A stretch of 64,000 nt of DNA. Source: Sphingomonas citricola (GTDB lineage: Bacteria; Pseudomonadota; Alphaproteobacteria; Sphingomonadales; Sphingomonadaceae). The notes beneath the pieces are model-generated. The model had not been told where the DNA came from, searched no databases, and saw only the letters and a program-made list of their open reading frames with translations. Positions 26,014 to 34,851 of this stretch are shown here, piece after piece. Where the stretch lies: contig NZ_JAHXZM010000001.1 in NCBI RefSeq assembly GCF_019429535.1, forward strand, positions 62,001 to 126,000. The letters are read 5' to 3'. Made by a program: the position numbers and the translations under genes. How positions within the stretch are numbered: the first letter of the stretch is position 1; every line of letters begins with the position of its first letter.

Positions 26014-26757
26014 CTACGCAGGCTCGAGCAGGTCGGCGAGATACGGATGCGACAACACGCGCTGCGCGTTGATCGCGCCGATCGCGCTGTCGTTGACGAG
26101 GCGTGACCCCGCAACCGTCCGGTACAGCGCGACGCAGCGTTCAATCCGGCCGAAGCGCGCGCCCGCGGCGGCGGCGCGGGTGTAGAAATCCCAGTCGTTG
26201 CAATTGTGGAAGCTGGGATCGAAACCGTCGACGTCGGTCACGGTCGCGCGTCGCACGATCGACCAGCTCGGCCCGATCACGCCACCGGTGCTGAGCGCGT
26301 AACGGATGTCGTCGCCGAACCAGCCGCATTCGGGCACCCCGGGCGTGCCGCCATCTTCCACCCGCGCGAAGAAGCCGACGAGGATGTCATACGCCTCCGC
26401 GCGTTCCAGAAGCGCGCGCGCCGCGCCCGGCAGCCAGACGTCGTCGCTGTCAAGGAACGCGACCCAGGGCGCGCGGCATATCGACACGCCGACGTTGCGT
26501 GCGTTCGACGCGCCGCCGTTGCGCGGCAGCACCGCGGCCTCGACGTTCGCATGTGCATCCGCCAACCGTCGGATCACGCGTGCACTGTCGTCGCGCGACC
26601 CGTCATCGACCAGCACCACCCGTGTCGGCGCGTGTTCCTGTGCCAGCACGCTTTCCAGCGCATCGGCGACGACGTGCGCACGATTGTAGCAGGGAATGAC
26701 GACGTCATAGGCGGGCAGGGGAAGGTCGATGCGGTGATCGTCGGCCGGCAGGTACAT
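26014..26757 (-). CDS. family 2 glycosyltransferase
   Basis: A 247-residue GT-A fold transferase. The N-terminus YDVVIPCYNRAHVVADALESVLAQ is the classic GT2 entry; the nucleotide-sugar and metal region is LVDDGSRDDSARVI and the DxD-type motif FLDSDDVWLP. DWDFYTRAAAAGARF is the expected acceptor-side motif. Sugar and acceptor are unknown. The ATG at 26757 has an AAAGGA site six bases upstream, unlike the further upstream ATG. No other polysaccharide genes lie near. The upstream ~100 bases are markedly A/T-richer than the surroundings. Confidence 0.9.
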   Translation of the reverse strand: MYLPADDHRIDLPLPAYDVVIPCYNRAHVVADALESVLAQEHAPTRVVLVDDGSRDDSARVIRRLADAHANVEAAVLPRNGGASNARNVGVSICRAPWVAFLDSDDVWLPGAARALLERAEAYDILVGFFARVEDGGTPGVPECGWFGDDIRYALSTGGVIGPSWSIVRRATVTDVDGFDPSFHNCNDWDFYTRAAAAGARFGRIERCVALYRTVAGSRLVNDSAIGAINAQRVLSHPYLADLLEPA

Positions 26758-26941
26758 GGCATCCTTTGTGGTTCGGGCACGCGCAGCGACGCAGCAACGA
26801 TCATGCAATCGTACTTTTTTACGCCGCCACGGAACTTGTTGCGAAATTGATGTAGATATAGCCTGTTCTGGCGATATCGGAAAGTCCGCCCACCCAGTCC
26901 GGGTCGCATCGCAGCGACCATTCGTCGCACCGGGCCGCGGT

Positions 26942-27529
26942 CTAGTCGGGGGTGTCGAGGATCGCGGCGGCTTGCCAAAGCGTGGTCATGATCGCCGCCG
27001 GAATGGCCGGACTGGTGCACACGATCGTCGGCGACGGATGCGGCATCGACAGTATTGGCAGCTCGGGCCGATGCGCCGCGATCACCGGTGCTGCCTCCCG
27101 CGCCACGCGTCCGGCGAGCACCACGACGCGCAGGCGCGGCAACAGCACCAGCCAGTCGGGCAGTACACTCAACCCCTCGCGTATCTCGCCGCGGCGCAGC
27201 GGCCGGTTGCGCGCGCCGGACTCATGTACGATCCACGGCACGGTGTTCCACAGAACGGTGTCGCAGCGCGCGATCCTTGCGTCGGCAAGGAACCGCGTCA
27301 AGTTGCGCGCGGTCCCCGTCGGATTGTCGCGTGACACCGTGCGCTCGGCGTCATCGCCAGGCCCGGGCGTCTCGAGCAGAACCAGCATCCGTGCGGCCGC
27401 CCCGCCGTCGGCAGCGTCGAACCGCGGCATCCGCCGCCCGCTGTCGGCAAGCGCGCGCCGCCACGCCTCCAGCCGTCGCTGCGTGTCGTCCAATGGGACC
27501 GCATGTGAAAGGTCGGTCTCGCGGTTCAC
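26942..27529 (-). CDS. uracil-DNA glycosylase superfamily protein
   Basis: A 195-residue protein with UDG-superfamily features: LVLLETPGPGDDAERTVSRDN where families 4/5 have GEAPG, a WNTVPW segment, VVVLAGRVA and the late SMPHPSP loop that corresponds to the DNA-binding HPSP motif. Classical active-site residues of family 1 (GQDPY) are absent, so the lesion recognised cannot be named and activity is uncertain. It starts at GTG that overlaps the stop of the TonB receptor gene as GTGA. Confidence 0.78.
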   Translation of the reverse strand: MNRETDLSHAVPLDDTQRRLEAWRRALADSGRRMPRFDAADGGAAARMLVLLETPGPGDDAERTVSRDNPTGTARNLTRFLADARIARCDTVLWNTVPWIVHESGARNRPLRRGEIREGLSVLPDWLVLLPRLRVVVLAGRVAREAAPVIAAHRPELPILSMPHPSPTIVCTSPAIPAAIMTTLWQAAAILDTPD

Positions 27530-29613
27530 GATGGATGATAGCGGATGCCGATCCACAGCGTCCGCGGCGTCGCGCGCTCGACCATGTCGGCGCCGCTCAC
27601 CCCGGTCTCGACACGCTCGTCGAATACATTCTCCGCCCGTATCTCCAGCGCCAGTGCGCGCACGAGCGGGAGCGAGAGATAGCCGTCGATCGTCGTCGCG
27701 GGCGCGAGCGTGCGCGCGTTGGCGTCGTCCTCGAACTGGCGTGCGACATGGCGCAGCGTGGCCGAAACGGCCACTCCATCGCGCCGCCACCCGATCGTCG
27801 CGGACACGGCGTCGCGTGGCGTCTGCGCCGGCCGCAAACCGTCGAGTGTCGCGGCGCTTCCCGATGCCTCGACGCGCGGCGACACATGGCTCCACGACGC
27901 GCGCGCGAAAATTGGCCCGGCGACGTTCCAGTCGGCGTCGAGCTCGAGCCCGGTCGACCTGATCGCGTCGAGGTTCTGCCGCACGCGGTACACACCCGCC
28001 GCGGAGACGACGCCGACGCCCGGAAAGGTCCCCGGACCGCGCGCGACCGTCACGTTGGCGATCGCGTCGTCGAGCCGGTTCCAGAACATCGTCGCGGTGA
28101 TGTCGACGCGCGCGGCGGGGGTGACCGTCACGCCGGCGTCGAGCCCGGTCAGCCGCTCGGGGCGGAGCACGGCACTGGCGGCGGTCGCGTCCGCGCCGAC
28201 GCGGAATGGGCGGTAGAGTTCGTTGAGCGTCGGCAGCCGCCAGCCGCGATAACCCGATGCACGGACGGTGATCGCGTCGTTCAGTCGGTACGCCGCGCCC
28301 GCGCGTCCGGTCGCCTCGGTGCCGTCGCGATCGGCGAACCGGCTGTCGCTGAAGACGGTCGCGGCGGTGATCGCGCGTTCGCTGAGGAAACCGCCGTTGA
28401 TCGACCAGCGATCGATCCGCCCGCCCAGCGTCAGTGTCAGCGGCCCCCGCGTGCCGCTCGCATCGGCGAACGCGCCGACCGTGGTGCTGCCGCCACCCGC
28501 GACACGCCGCCGCGTCGGAACGCCGTTCGCGTAGCTGTAGAGCTCCTGCGTCCGCCCATCGACGGCGCGCCAGTCGACGCCGAGCCGCAGGTCGGTCCCC
28601 GCGCCGAGCGGCGGCACCAGTTCCAGCCGCGCGCCCATGCCGGTCGCGGGGGTGTTGTACTGGTCGAGCGTCTGCGTCGCGGTCGTACGCGCCGCGTCGA
28701 TGCTCGCGAATTGCGACGCGAACGCGCGCGTCTGCAGGTAGGCGAGCGCGGAATAGCCCCACCGGCCGCGCCCCACCAGCCGCAGGCTCGCGTCCGCACC
28801 GTCGCTGCGGTTCGCAGTGAAACGCGTCCCACGCGTGCGACGGTCGGTGAAGGCGCTGACATTGGCCTGCACTTCGGTGTCCGCCCCCGCGCGGATCACC
28901 CCCCGCACCGCGCCCGACGCCTGTTCATAGGGTGCGCGGCGATCAGCTGGCCCGCGGTCCTCCGCCACGATCGGCACGAAGCCGTCGCCGCGCGCGTAGG
29001 CGCCCGACAGCGTGGCGAATCCGCCGTCGTTGGTGAACGCTGCCGATGCTCGCGCGTCGAGCGCGGCGCGGCTGCCGTAGGCGAAATTGCCTTGGACGCC
29101 CGCCGATTGCGACGGCGTCGCGCTTTCCAGCTCGACCGTGCCGGCCAGCGCGCCGGGGCCGAAATAGCCACTGCCGCCGCCGCGGGTCACGCGGATCCGC
29201 CCGATGCGATCGGTCGCGTAGGCGGGGAAGGGGACCCAGCCGCCGAACGGGTCGGCCTGCGGTACGCCGTCGAGGATCAGCAGCGCGCGGCTCGACGCGT
29301 TGCCACCGATCCCGCGCAGCGAAATCCCCTGGCTCGTCGGGTTGGCCGAGCGCGAGTCGGAACGGCGGAACTGCTGCAACCCCGCGACGTCGGCCAGGAT
29401 GCTCTCGAGCCGGTCGGCCGCATCGCTCTCGATCCGTGCGCGGTCGATCGTGACCACGCTGGCGGCCACATCGCTGGGGCGATCCTTCAGCCCGCGGCCG
29501 GTGACGACGATCTCCTCGCCCGCCACGGGCACCGCGCCCGGGGCGATCGCCTGAGCCTGCGCGGGTGCCGCGACGCCGAGCAGCAGAGCAAGTGTGACGG
29601 AGCGACGGATCAT
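27526..29613 (-). CDS. TonB-dependent receptor
   Basis: A 695-residue outer-membrane receptor. A signal peptide ends at APAQAQA, and the plug domain follows (EEIVVTGRGLKDRPSDVAASVVTID, then GISLRGIGGNASSRALLILDGVPQADPFGG). The beta-barrel ends in the aromatic-poor NVFDERVETG...LWIGIRYHPS. The ligand is unknown; the plug resembles vitamin B12/iron siderophore (BtuB-like) receptors. The ATG giving MIRRSVTLALLLG is preferred because it yields a proper signal peptide. The gene is 76 bases downstream of a CaiB gene and translationally coupled to a UDG-like gene. Confidence 0.93.
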   Translation of the reverse strand: MIRRSVTLALLLGVAAPAQAQAIAPGAVPVAGEEIVVTGRGLKDRPSDVAASVVTIDRARIESDAADRLESILADVAGLQQFRRSDSRSANPTSQGISLRGIGGNASSRALLILDGVPQADPFGGWVPFPAYATDRIGRIRVTRGGGSGYFGPGALAGTVELESATPSQSAGVQGNFAYGSRAALDARASAAFTNDGGFATLSGAYARGDGFVPIVAEDRGPADRRAPYEQASGAVRGVIRAGADTEVQANVSAFTDRRTRGTRFTANRSDGADASLRLVGRGRWGYSALAYLQTRAFASQFASIDAARTTATQTLDQYNTPATGMGARLELVPPLGAGTDLRLGVDWRAVDGRTQELYSYANGVPTRRRVAGGGSTTVGAFADASGTRGPLTLTLGGRIDRWSINGGFLSERAITAATVFSDSRFADRDGTEATGRAGAAYRLNDAITVRASGYRGWRLPTLNELYRPFRVGADATAASAVLRPERLTGLDAGVTVTPAARVDITATMFWNRLDDAIANVTVARGPGTFPGVGVVSAAGVYRVRQNLDAIRSTGLELDADWNVAGPIFARASWSHVSPRVEASGSAATLDGLRPAQTPRDAVSATIGWRRDGVAVSATLRHVARQFEDDANARTLAPATTIDGYLSLPLVRALALEIRAENVFDERVETGVSGADMVERATPRTLWIGIRYHPS

Positions 29614-29689
29614 TCGGCTGCTTCGAAGCGGCAAGACAAGGGGCTGGCATCGCGCGGCGGCAAAACCTCGCCCGAGCGCCGCCACCCGA

Positions 29690-30847
29690 TCAGCGCCAGT
29701 CGGCGTCGGCATGCTCGCCCAGTCGCGGGCTGGCGCGGTCGGCAACAACGCGGTGCCCGTCGATCGTGATCGGCGCGGCCAGCCCGGCGAGCCCGTCGAC
29801 GCTGATCTGCATCCCGCGCGCGATCACCTGCGGGTCGGCGAACACCTGGTCGACGCGGTTGACCGGTCCGACCGGTACGCCTGCCTCCTCCAGCGCGGCG
29901 AGCAACTGCGCGCTTTCCCATTTCACCGTTTCCGCGATAATCAGCGGCAGCAGCGCGGCGCGGTTGCGCACCCGTTCGGGATTGGTCGCGAAGCGCGCGT
30001 CCTCCGCGAGTGCGGGTGTGCCGAGCACCGCGCAGAACTTGCCAAACTGCCGGTCGTTGCCAACCGCGACGATCAGGTCGCCGTCGCTCGTGGGAAAGCT
30101 CTGATAGGGTGCCAGGTTGACGTGGCCGTTGCCCATCCGGCCGGGCACGATACCGCTCGCCATCCAGTTGAGCGCCTGATTGCCGAGGACGCCCACCTGC
30201 GTGTCGAGCAGCGCCATGTCGATGTGCGCGCCCACGCCCGATCGCTCGCGTTCACGCAGCGCGGCGAGGATCGCGACCGCGGAATATACGCCGGTGAAAA
30301 GATCCGCGATCGCGACCCCGCTCTTCTGCGGCGCGCCGTCGGGCTCGCCGGTCAGCGACATGATCCCGCCCATGCCCTGGATGATGAAGTCATAGCCCGC
30401 GCGGTGCGCGTAAGGCCCGGTCTGCCCGAATCCCGTCACCGAGCAGACGATCAGCCGCGGGTTCGACGCGCGCAACGCGGCGGCGTCTAGCCCGTATTTG
30501 GCAAGGCCCCCGACCTTGTAATTCTCGATCACCACGTCGGCATCCGCTGCGAGCGCCCGGACACGGTCCTGCCCCTCAACGCTGGCGATATCGATCGCGA
30601 CCGAGCGTTTGCCGCGGTTGCAGGCGTGATAATAGGCCGCGGACAGGTTGGTGCCGTCCGCCGCGGTGACGAAGGGCGGCCCCCAGTGGCGCGTGTCATC
30701 GCCCTCGCCCGGTCGCTCGACCTTGATCACGTCAGCACCCAGATCGGCGAGCAATTGCCCGCACCACGGCCCCGCCAGGATGCGCGCGAGCTCGAGTACG
30801 CGAAGACCCGCGAGCGGGCGAGGCGGGGTAGGGGGCGCATCGGTCAT
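29690..30847 (-). CDS. CaiB/BaiF family CoA-transferase
   Basis: A 385-residue type III CoA-transferase. The N-terminus PLAGLRVLELARILAGPWCGQLLADLGADVIKVE is the family start, and the catalytic Asp lies in HIDMALLDTQVG; GFGQTGPYAHRAGYDFIIQGMGG is also diagnostic. It moves CoA between carboxylic acids; carnitine, bile acid and dicarboxylate are known donors in the family, and the substrate here is unclear. The ATG at 30847 matches the family start; longer readings add out-of-family residues. Confidence 0.93.
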   Translation of the reverse strand: MTDAPPTPPRPLAGLRVLELARILAGPWCGQLLADLGADVIKVERPGEGDDTRHWGPPFVTAADGTNLSAAYYHACNRGKRSVAIDIASVEGQDRVRALAADADVVIENYKVGGLAKYGLDAAALRASNPRLIVCSVTGFGQTGPYAHRAGYDFIIQGMGGIMSLTGEPDGAPQKSGVAIADLFTGVYSAVAILAALRERERSGVGAHIDMALLDTQVGVLGNQALNWMASGIVPGRMGNGHVNLAPYQSFPTSDGDLIVAVGNDRQFGKFCAVLGTPALAEDARFATNPERVRNRAALLPLIIAETVKWESAQLLAALEEAGVPVGPVNRVDQVFADPQVIARGMQISVDGLAGLAAPITIDGHRVVADRASPRLGEHADADWR

Positions 30848-30918
30848 GGCGACGCTTGTAGGCGCGAACCGCGCGAAGTCGACAGGCCGGGCGCACGTCC
30901 CCCGGCCCGAAATGCGAA

Positions 30919-30967
30919 GCGGCCCGCGCGAGGGCCGTGGTCCAACCACGGACCCCGCACGGGCCGC
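30919..30967 (-). terminator. nested hairpin downstream of the DEAD-box helicase gene
   Basis: Outer stem GCGGCCCG / CGGGCCGC (30919-30926 and 30960-30967) and inner perfect 7-bp stem CCGTGGT / ACCACGG around a three-base loop. It starts 21 bases past the helicase stop. There is no strong T run, only CTTCGCATTTC, so it may be a Rho-assisted end or an mRNA-stabilising structure. Confidence 0.5.
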
Positions 30968-30988
30968 CGTCAACGCGTGATCGGGCGA

Positions 30989-32467
30989 TCAGGCGGAGAG
31001 GCTGCGCCCACCGCCGGGGCCACCGCGACCGCGACCGCCGCGCCGGCGGCCGCCGCTCGCATTGGCATAGCTGCGCCCACCGGTGTTCGCACCCGCGCCG
31101 CCGTTGCCGCCCTGCGCACCACGTGCCGAGGCACCGCCCTGCGCCGGGCGTGTCGCACCGCCGCCGCCGCCGTGCGCGCGCGCAGGCGCCTGCGGCTCGT
31201 GCTGGCGCGAACCGTGCGCGGGCCGCGGCGCATGCGTCGCCTTCGGACGCGCGGGACCGCGCTGCCGGTCGACGCGCGGCGCGGGATCGGCGCCGATCGC
31301 CTTGACGCGCTCGGCCTTCAGTTCGTTCGCGCGGCGCATGAAATCGTCGGGAAGCGCCACGACCGGGATCTTCTGCCGCGTGACCTTCTCGATATCCTTC
31401 AGATACGGCTTCTCGTCGTCGGCGCAGAACGCGATCGCCTCGCCGCTCGCGCCCGCACGTGCGGTGCGGCCGATGCGGTGGACGTACTGTTCGGGCACGT
31501 TGGGCAGCTCGAAGTTGAACACATGGCTGACGCCCGACACGTCGATACCGCGCGCAGCGATGTCGGTCGCGACGAGGATCGGCACTTCGCCCGACTTGAA
31601 CAGCGCCAGCGCGCGCTCGCGCTGCGGCTGGCTCTTGTTGCCGTGGATCGCGCTCGCCGCGATGCCGTTGCCCGCGAGCAGCTTCACGACGCGGTCGGCG
31701 CCGTGCTTGGTACGCGTGAAGACGAGCGCGCGGTCGATCTTCGTTTCGCGCAGCATGATCGTCAGCAGCGCCTGCTTCTCGGCCTGGTTGCAGAACACGA
31801 CGCTCTGATCGACGCGTTCGGCGGTGGTCGACGCGGGCTTGATCGAGACGGTGGCCGGGTCGGTCAGGAACTGCGCCGCCAGGTCGCGGATCGCGACCGG
31901 CATCGTGGCGGAGAAGAACAAGGTCTGGCGCTTGCGCGGCACCATCCGCACGATCTTCTTGAGTGCGTGGATGAAGCCGAGGTCGAGCATCTGGTCGGCC
32001 TCGTCGAGCACCAGGATCTCGATCATCGACAGGTTGATGTAGCCCTGCTCGACGCAGTCGATCAGGCGGCCCGGCGTCGCGACCAGGATGTCGACACCGC
32101 GGCTGACGTCCTGCCGGTTCTTGTTGATGCTGGTGCCGCCAAACACGGTCGCGACCGACATCTTAGAGAAGGCACCGTAGCCGCGCGCGCTTTCCGCGAT
32201 CTGGCTGGCAAGTTCGCGCGTCGGGGCGAGTACAAGCATGCGGACGTGCGTAGGCAGGACGCGCTTGTCGGCGGCGACGAGGCGCTGGATCGAGGGCAGC
32301 ACGAACGCCGCGGTCTTGCCGGTGCCGGTCTGCGCGATCCCGAGCAGGTCGCGGCCCTCCAGCAGGGTGGGGATGCTGTCGCGCTGGATCGGCGTCGGCT
32401 CGGAATAGCCCTTGGCCTCGATCGCGCGGACGAGCGGCTCGGCGAGGCCGAGATGTGCGAATGACAT
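30989..32467 (-). CDS. DEAD-box RNA helicase with Gly/Arg-rich tail
   Basis: A 492-residue RhlE/DeaD-type helicase. It has the Q motif (MSFAHLGLAEPLVRAIEAKGYSEPTPIQ in two parts), Walker A AQTGTGKT, the DEAD box in VLDEADQM, SAT, and motif VI HRIGRTARAG. The core ends near residue 375. The remaining ~115 residues are basic and low-complexity (RGPARPKATHAPRP, then GGRRRGGRGRGGPGGGRS), probably a disordered RNA-binding tail. I chose the ATG before SFAHLGL as the start. A promoter about 160 bases upstream gives it a long structured leader. Confidence 0.95.
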   Translation of the reverse strand: MSFAHLGLAEPLVRAIEAKGYSEPTPIQRDSIPTLLEGRDLLGIAQTGTGKTAAFVLPSIQRLVAADKRVLPTHVRMLVLAPTRELASQIAESARGYGAFSKMSVATVFGGTSINKNRQDVSRGVDILVATPGRLIDCVEQGYINLSMIEILVLDEADQMLDLGFIHALKKIVRMVPRKRQTLFFSATMPVAIRDLAAQFLTDPATVSIKPASTTAERVDQSVVFCNQAEKQALLTIMLRETKIDRALVFTRTKHGADRVVKLLAGNGIAASAIHGNKSQPQRERALALFKSGEVPILVATDIAARGIDVSGVSHVFNFELPNVPEQYVHRIGRTARAGASGEAIAFCADDEKPYLKDIEKVTRQKIPVVALPDDFMRRANELKAERVKAIGADPAPRVDRQRGPARPKATHAPRPAHGSRQHEPQAPARAHGGGGGATRPAQGGASARGAQGGNGGAGANTGGRSYANASGGRRRGGRGRGGPGGGRSLSA

Positions 32468-32558
32468 GGAAATATGGTCCCAAATAATCGAACCCCCGCC
32501 GCGCCGGGGCACGAAGAGGGTGGGGGTAAGAATAGACACCCCGCGTGACATGGGAGGT

Positions 32559-32602
32559 CGGTCGATGATCGACCGAGGCGGAGCCGGACCCCTTGCGGGG
32601 TC
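32559..32602 (-). promoter_or_regulatory. two hairpins in the leader of the RNA helicase gene
   Basis: In the leader RNA the first structure is GACCCC-GCAA-GGGGTC (32587-32602), a six-bp stem with a GNRA-type loop. The second is CGGTCGAT-C-ATCGACCG (32559-32575), an 8-bp palindrome. Both lie between the predicted promoter and the ATG at 32467. Cold-induced helicase mRNAs often have long structured leaders, so temperature or self-regulation is plausible but unproved. Confidence 0.5.
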
Positions 32603-32632
32603 GATCACGCTGCAAACGCCTCGATGTCGCGA

Positions 32633-32661
32633 TATCTGCTCGCTGCGCCGCAAAAAGTCAA
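32633..32661 (-). promoter_or_regulatory. predicted sigma-70 type promoter of the RNA helicase gene
   Basis: Reading toward the helicase: TTGACT (32661-32656), 17 bases, then CAGATA (32638-32633). Both boxes are close to the consensus for a GC-rich alphaproteobacterium. The predicted start would lie near 32625, giving an untranslated leader of about 155-160 bases. Confidence 0.55.
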
Positions 32662-32748
32662 GGTTTGGGGTTGAACCAGCCGGCGCAGCATGTGTTCAGG
32701 CTGCTCGTCCCCATCAACATCGTTCATCCCGGATAGTCGATTTCGACC

Positions 32749-34848
32749 ATGGCCGTCTCGTTTTCCCAATCTCCCCGCGACGAAGCGCTCAGTATCGGCC
32801 GCTGGTACTGGGACGTCCGAACCGACCGGATCACTGCCGATGCGTCGTTCGCGACAATGTACGGCGTGCCTGCCGACGTCGCGGCGCAGGGTGCGCCGAT
32901 CGCCACCTTTTTCGGCGGGATCCACCGCGACGATCTGTCGCGCGTCCAGGCCGCGATCGCGCGGACGCTCGCGGTCGGCGATCCGTTCGAGGAGGAATAC
33001 CGCGTCGTCGATGTCGACGGGCAGGTCCGCTGGCTCGTCGCGCAGGGGCGGGTCGAATATGACGGGACGGGCGCGCCGCACGCCTTCCCCGGCATCAGCT
33101 ACGACATCGACGCGCGCAAACGTCACGAATTGCGGCTCGCCGCGACGGTCGAGATCAACGACCGGCTGCGCGCGGGCGGCGATGCGGGCGATCTGGCGCT
33201 CGCCGCTGCGGAGATACTCGGCCGCGTCCTCGACGTCAGCCGCGCGGGCTACGGTACCGTCGATCCGCGCGACGAGACGATCACGACCGAGCGGGCCTAT
33301 TGCGCGCAGGGGATCGCCCCGCTGCCCTCGCTGCTGCATTTCCGCGATTATGGCAGCTATATCGAGGATCTGAAGGCGGGCGTCACCGTCGCGATCCCCG
33401 ACGTGCGCCATGATCCGCGCACCCGCGACACCGCCGACGGCCTGCGCGAGCTGTCGGCCATGTCGTTCATCAACATGCCGGTAACCGAACGTGGCGGCTT
33501 CGTCGCGCTGTTGTACCTCAACAATGCGGTGCCGCGCGCGTGGAGCGAGGAGGAAATCGCCTTCGTCCGCGACGTGGCGGAGCGCGTGCGCGACGCGGTT
33601 GAGCGTCGGCGCGCGGAGCACGAACTTGCCGCCTTGAACGCGCGGCTAGAGGAGGAGGTCGACGCGCGCACCGCCGAGCTGATGCGCGCGGAGGAACAGC
33701 TCCGGCAGGCGCACAAGATGGAGGCGGTGGGACAGCTCACCGGCGGCCTCGCGCACGATTTCAACAATCTGCTGACCGGCATCTCGGGCGCGCTCGAGAT
33801 GATGCAGTTGCGCGTCGGGCAGGGGCGGGTGAACGAACTCGACCGCTACGTCGCCGCGGCGCAGGGGGCGACCAGACGCGCGGCCGCACTGACGCACCGC
33901 CTGCTCGCCTTCTCGCGCCGCCAGACGCTCGATCCCCGGCCGACCGACGTCAATCGGCTGGTGGCCGGGATGGAGGAACTGATCGGGCGCACCGTCGGCC
34001 CGTCGATCACGCTCGAGGTGGTCGGCGCGGCGGGGTTGTGGCCGGCATTGGTCGACCCCAACCAGCTCGAGAACGCGCTGCTCAACCTGTGCATCAACGC
34101 GCGCGACGCGATGCCCGACGGCGGGCGGATCACGATCGAGACCGCGAACAAATGGATTGACGAGCGGACCGGGCGCGAGCGCGACCTGACGCCCGGACAA
34201 TATCTGTCGCTGTGCGTGACCGACACGGGCGCGGGCATGACGCCCGAGGTGCAGGCGCGCGCGTTCGATCCGTTCTTCACCACCAAGCCGCTCGGGGAGG
34301 GCACCGGCCTCGGGCTGTCGATGATCTACGGTTTCGCACGGCAATCGGGTGGGCAGGTACGCATCTATACCGAGCTGGGCGAAGGGACGACCTTGTGCAT
34401 CTACCTGCCGCGCTTCTACGGCGGCGAGGTGGAGGACGGCGCGACGGTTTTGCAGGAACTCGCCGCGGCGCAACCCGACGGACAGCGCACCGTGCTCGTC
34501 GTCGACGACGAACCCACGATCCGAATGCTGGTGGCCGAGGTACTGGCCGAGCAGGGCTATACCGTGCTGGAAGCGGGCGACGGTGCGAGCGCGCTCCGCC
34601 TGCTCGCCTCGGGCATCACGCCCGACCTGCTCGTCACCGATGTCGGCCTGCCCGGGCAGATGAACGGGCGCCAGCTCGCCGACGCGGCGGTCGCGCAGAT
34701 GCCGGCGCTGCGCGTGCTGTTCATCACCGGCTATGCCGAGAATGCGGTGATCGGCAACGGGCAGCTCGCCCCACACATGGCGCTGGTGACGAAGCCGTTC
34801 GCGATGGACACGCTCGCCGCGAAAGTCAGCCTGCTGCTTGCCGATTGA
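32749..34848 (+). CDS. hybrid sensor histidine kinase with PAS, GAF and receiver domains
   Basis: A 699-residue cytoplasmic kinase. From the N-terminus: PAS (about 15-120; GRWYWDVRTDRITADASFA), GAF-like (about 130-270; ending MSFINMPVTERGGFVALLYLNN), a coiled coil, HisKA with the phospho-His in GGLAHDFNNLL (His336), HATPase (N-box NLCINARDAM, G-box DTGAGM and GEGTGLGLSM) and a C-terminal receiver with phospho-Asp in LLVTDVGLPG (Asp631). It has no transmembrane segment. Output is probably phosphotransfer through the receiver to a separate partner; no response regulator or Hpt gene is adjacent. It diverges from the RNA helicase. Confidence 0.95.
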   Translation: MAVSFSQSPRDEALSIGRWYWDVRTDRITADASFATMYGVPADVAAQGAPIATFFGGIHRDDLSRVQAAIARTLAVGDPFEEEYRVVDVDGQVRWLVAQGRVEYDGTGAPHAFPGISYDIDARKRHELRLAATVEINDRLRAGGDAGDLALAAAEILGRVLDVSRAGYGTVDPRDETITTERAYCAQGIAPLPSLLHFRDYGSYIEDLKAGVTVAIPDVRHDPRTRDTADGLRELSAMSFINMPVTERGGFVALLYLNNAVPRAWSEEEIAFVRDVAERVRDAVERRRAEHELAALNARLEEEVDARTAELMRAEEQLRQAHKMEAVGQLTGGLAHDFNNLLTGISGALEMMQLRVGQGRVNELDRYVAAAQGATRRAAALTHRLLAFSRRQTLDPRPTDVNRLVAGMEELIGRTVGPSITLEVVGAAGLWPALVDPNQLENALLNLCINARDAMPDGGRITIETANKWIDERTGRERDLTPGQYLSLCVTDTGAGMTPEVQARAFDPFFTTKPLGEGTGLGLSMIYGFARQSGGQVRIYTELGEGTTLCIYLPRFYGGEVEDGATVLQELAAAQPDGQRTVLVVDDEPTIRMLVAEVLAEQGYTVLEAGDGASALRLLASGITPDLLVTDVGLPGQMNGRQLADAAVAQMPALRVLFITGYAENAVIGNGQLAPHMALVTKPFAMDTLAAKVSLLLAD

Positions 34849-34851
34849 CCG

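Noticed and set aside
26770-26880. Low-GC island before the glycosyltransferase as a sign of foreign DNA
   Set aside because: The gene itself has the same GC-rich codon use as its neighbours; the short A/T-rich stretch is more likely a promoter region.
26942-28762. A single 606-codon minus-strand reading frame joining UDG-like sequence to upstream residues
   Set aside because: Only the last 195 codons look like a protein; the rest is Arg-rich out-of-frame reading over the TonB receptor gene. The GTG at 27529 is the natural start.
27055-29769. A long open reading frame (about 900 codons) on the plus strand opposite the TonB receptor and neighbours
   Set aside because: It is Arg/Ala/Gly/His-rich with no domain, an effect of GC-rich codon bias on the antisense strand. 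The sense strand encodes a clear receptor.
30626-32464. A plus-strand open reading frame of about 612 codons antisense to the DEAD-box helicase and CoA-transferase
   Set aside because: It has no recognisable motifs, whereas the opposite strand holds two complete protein families.
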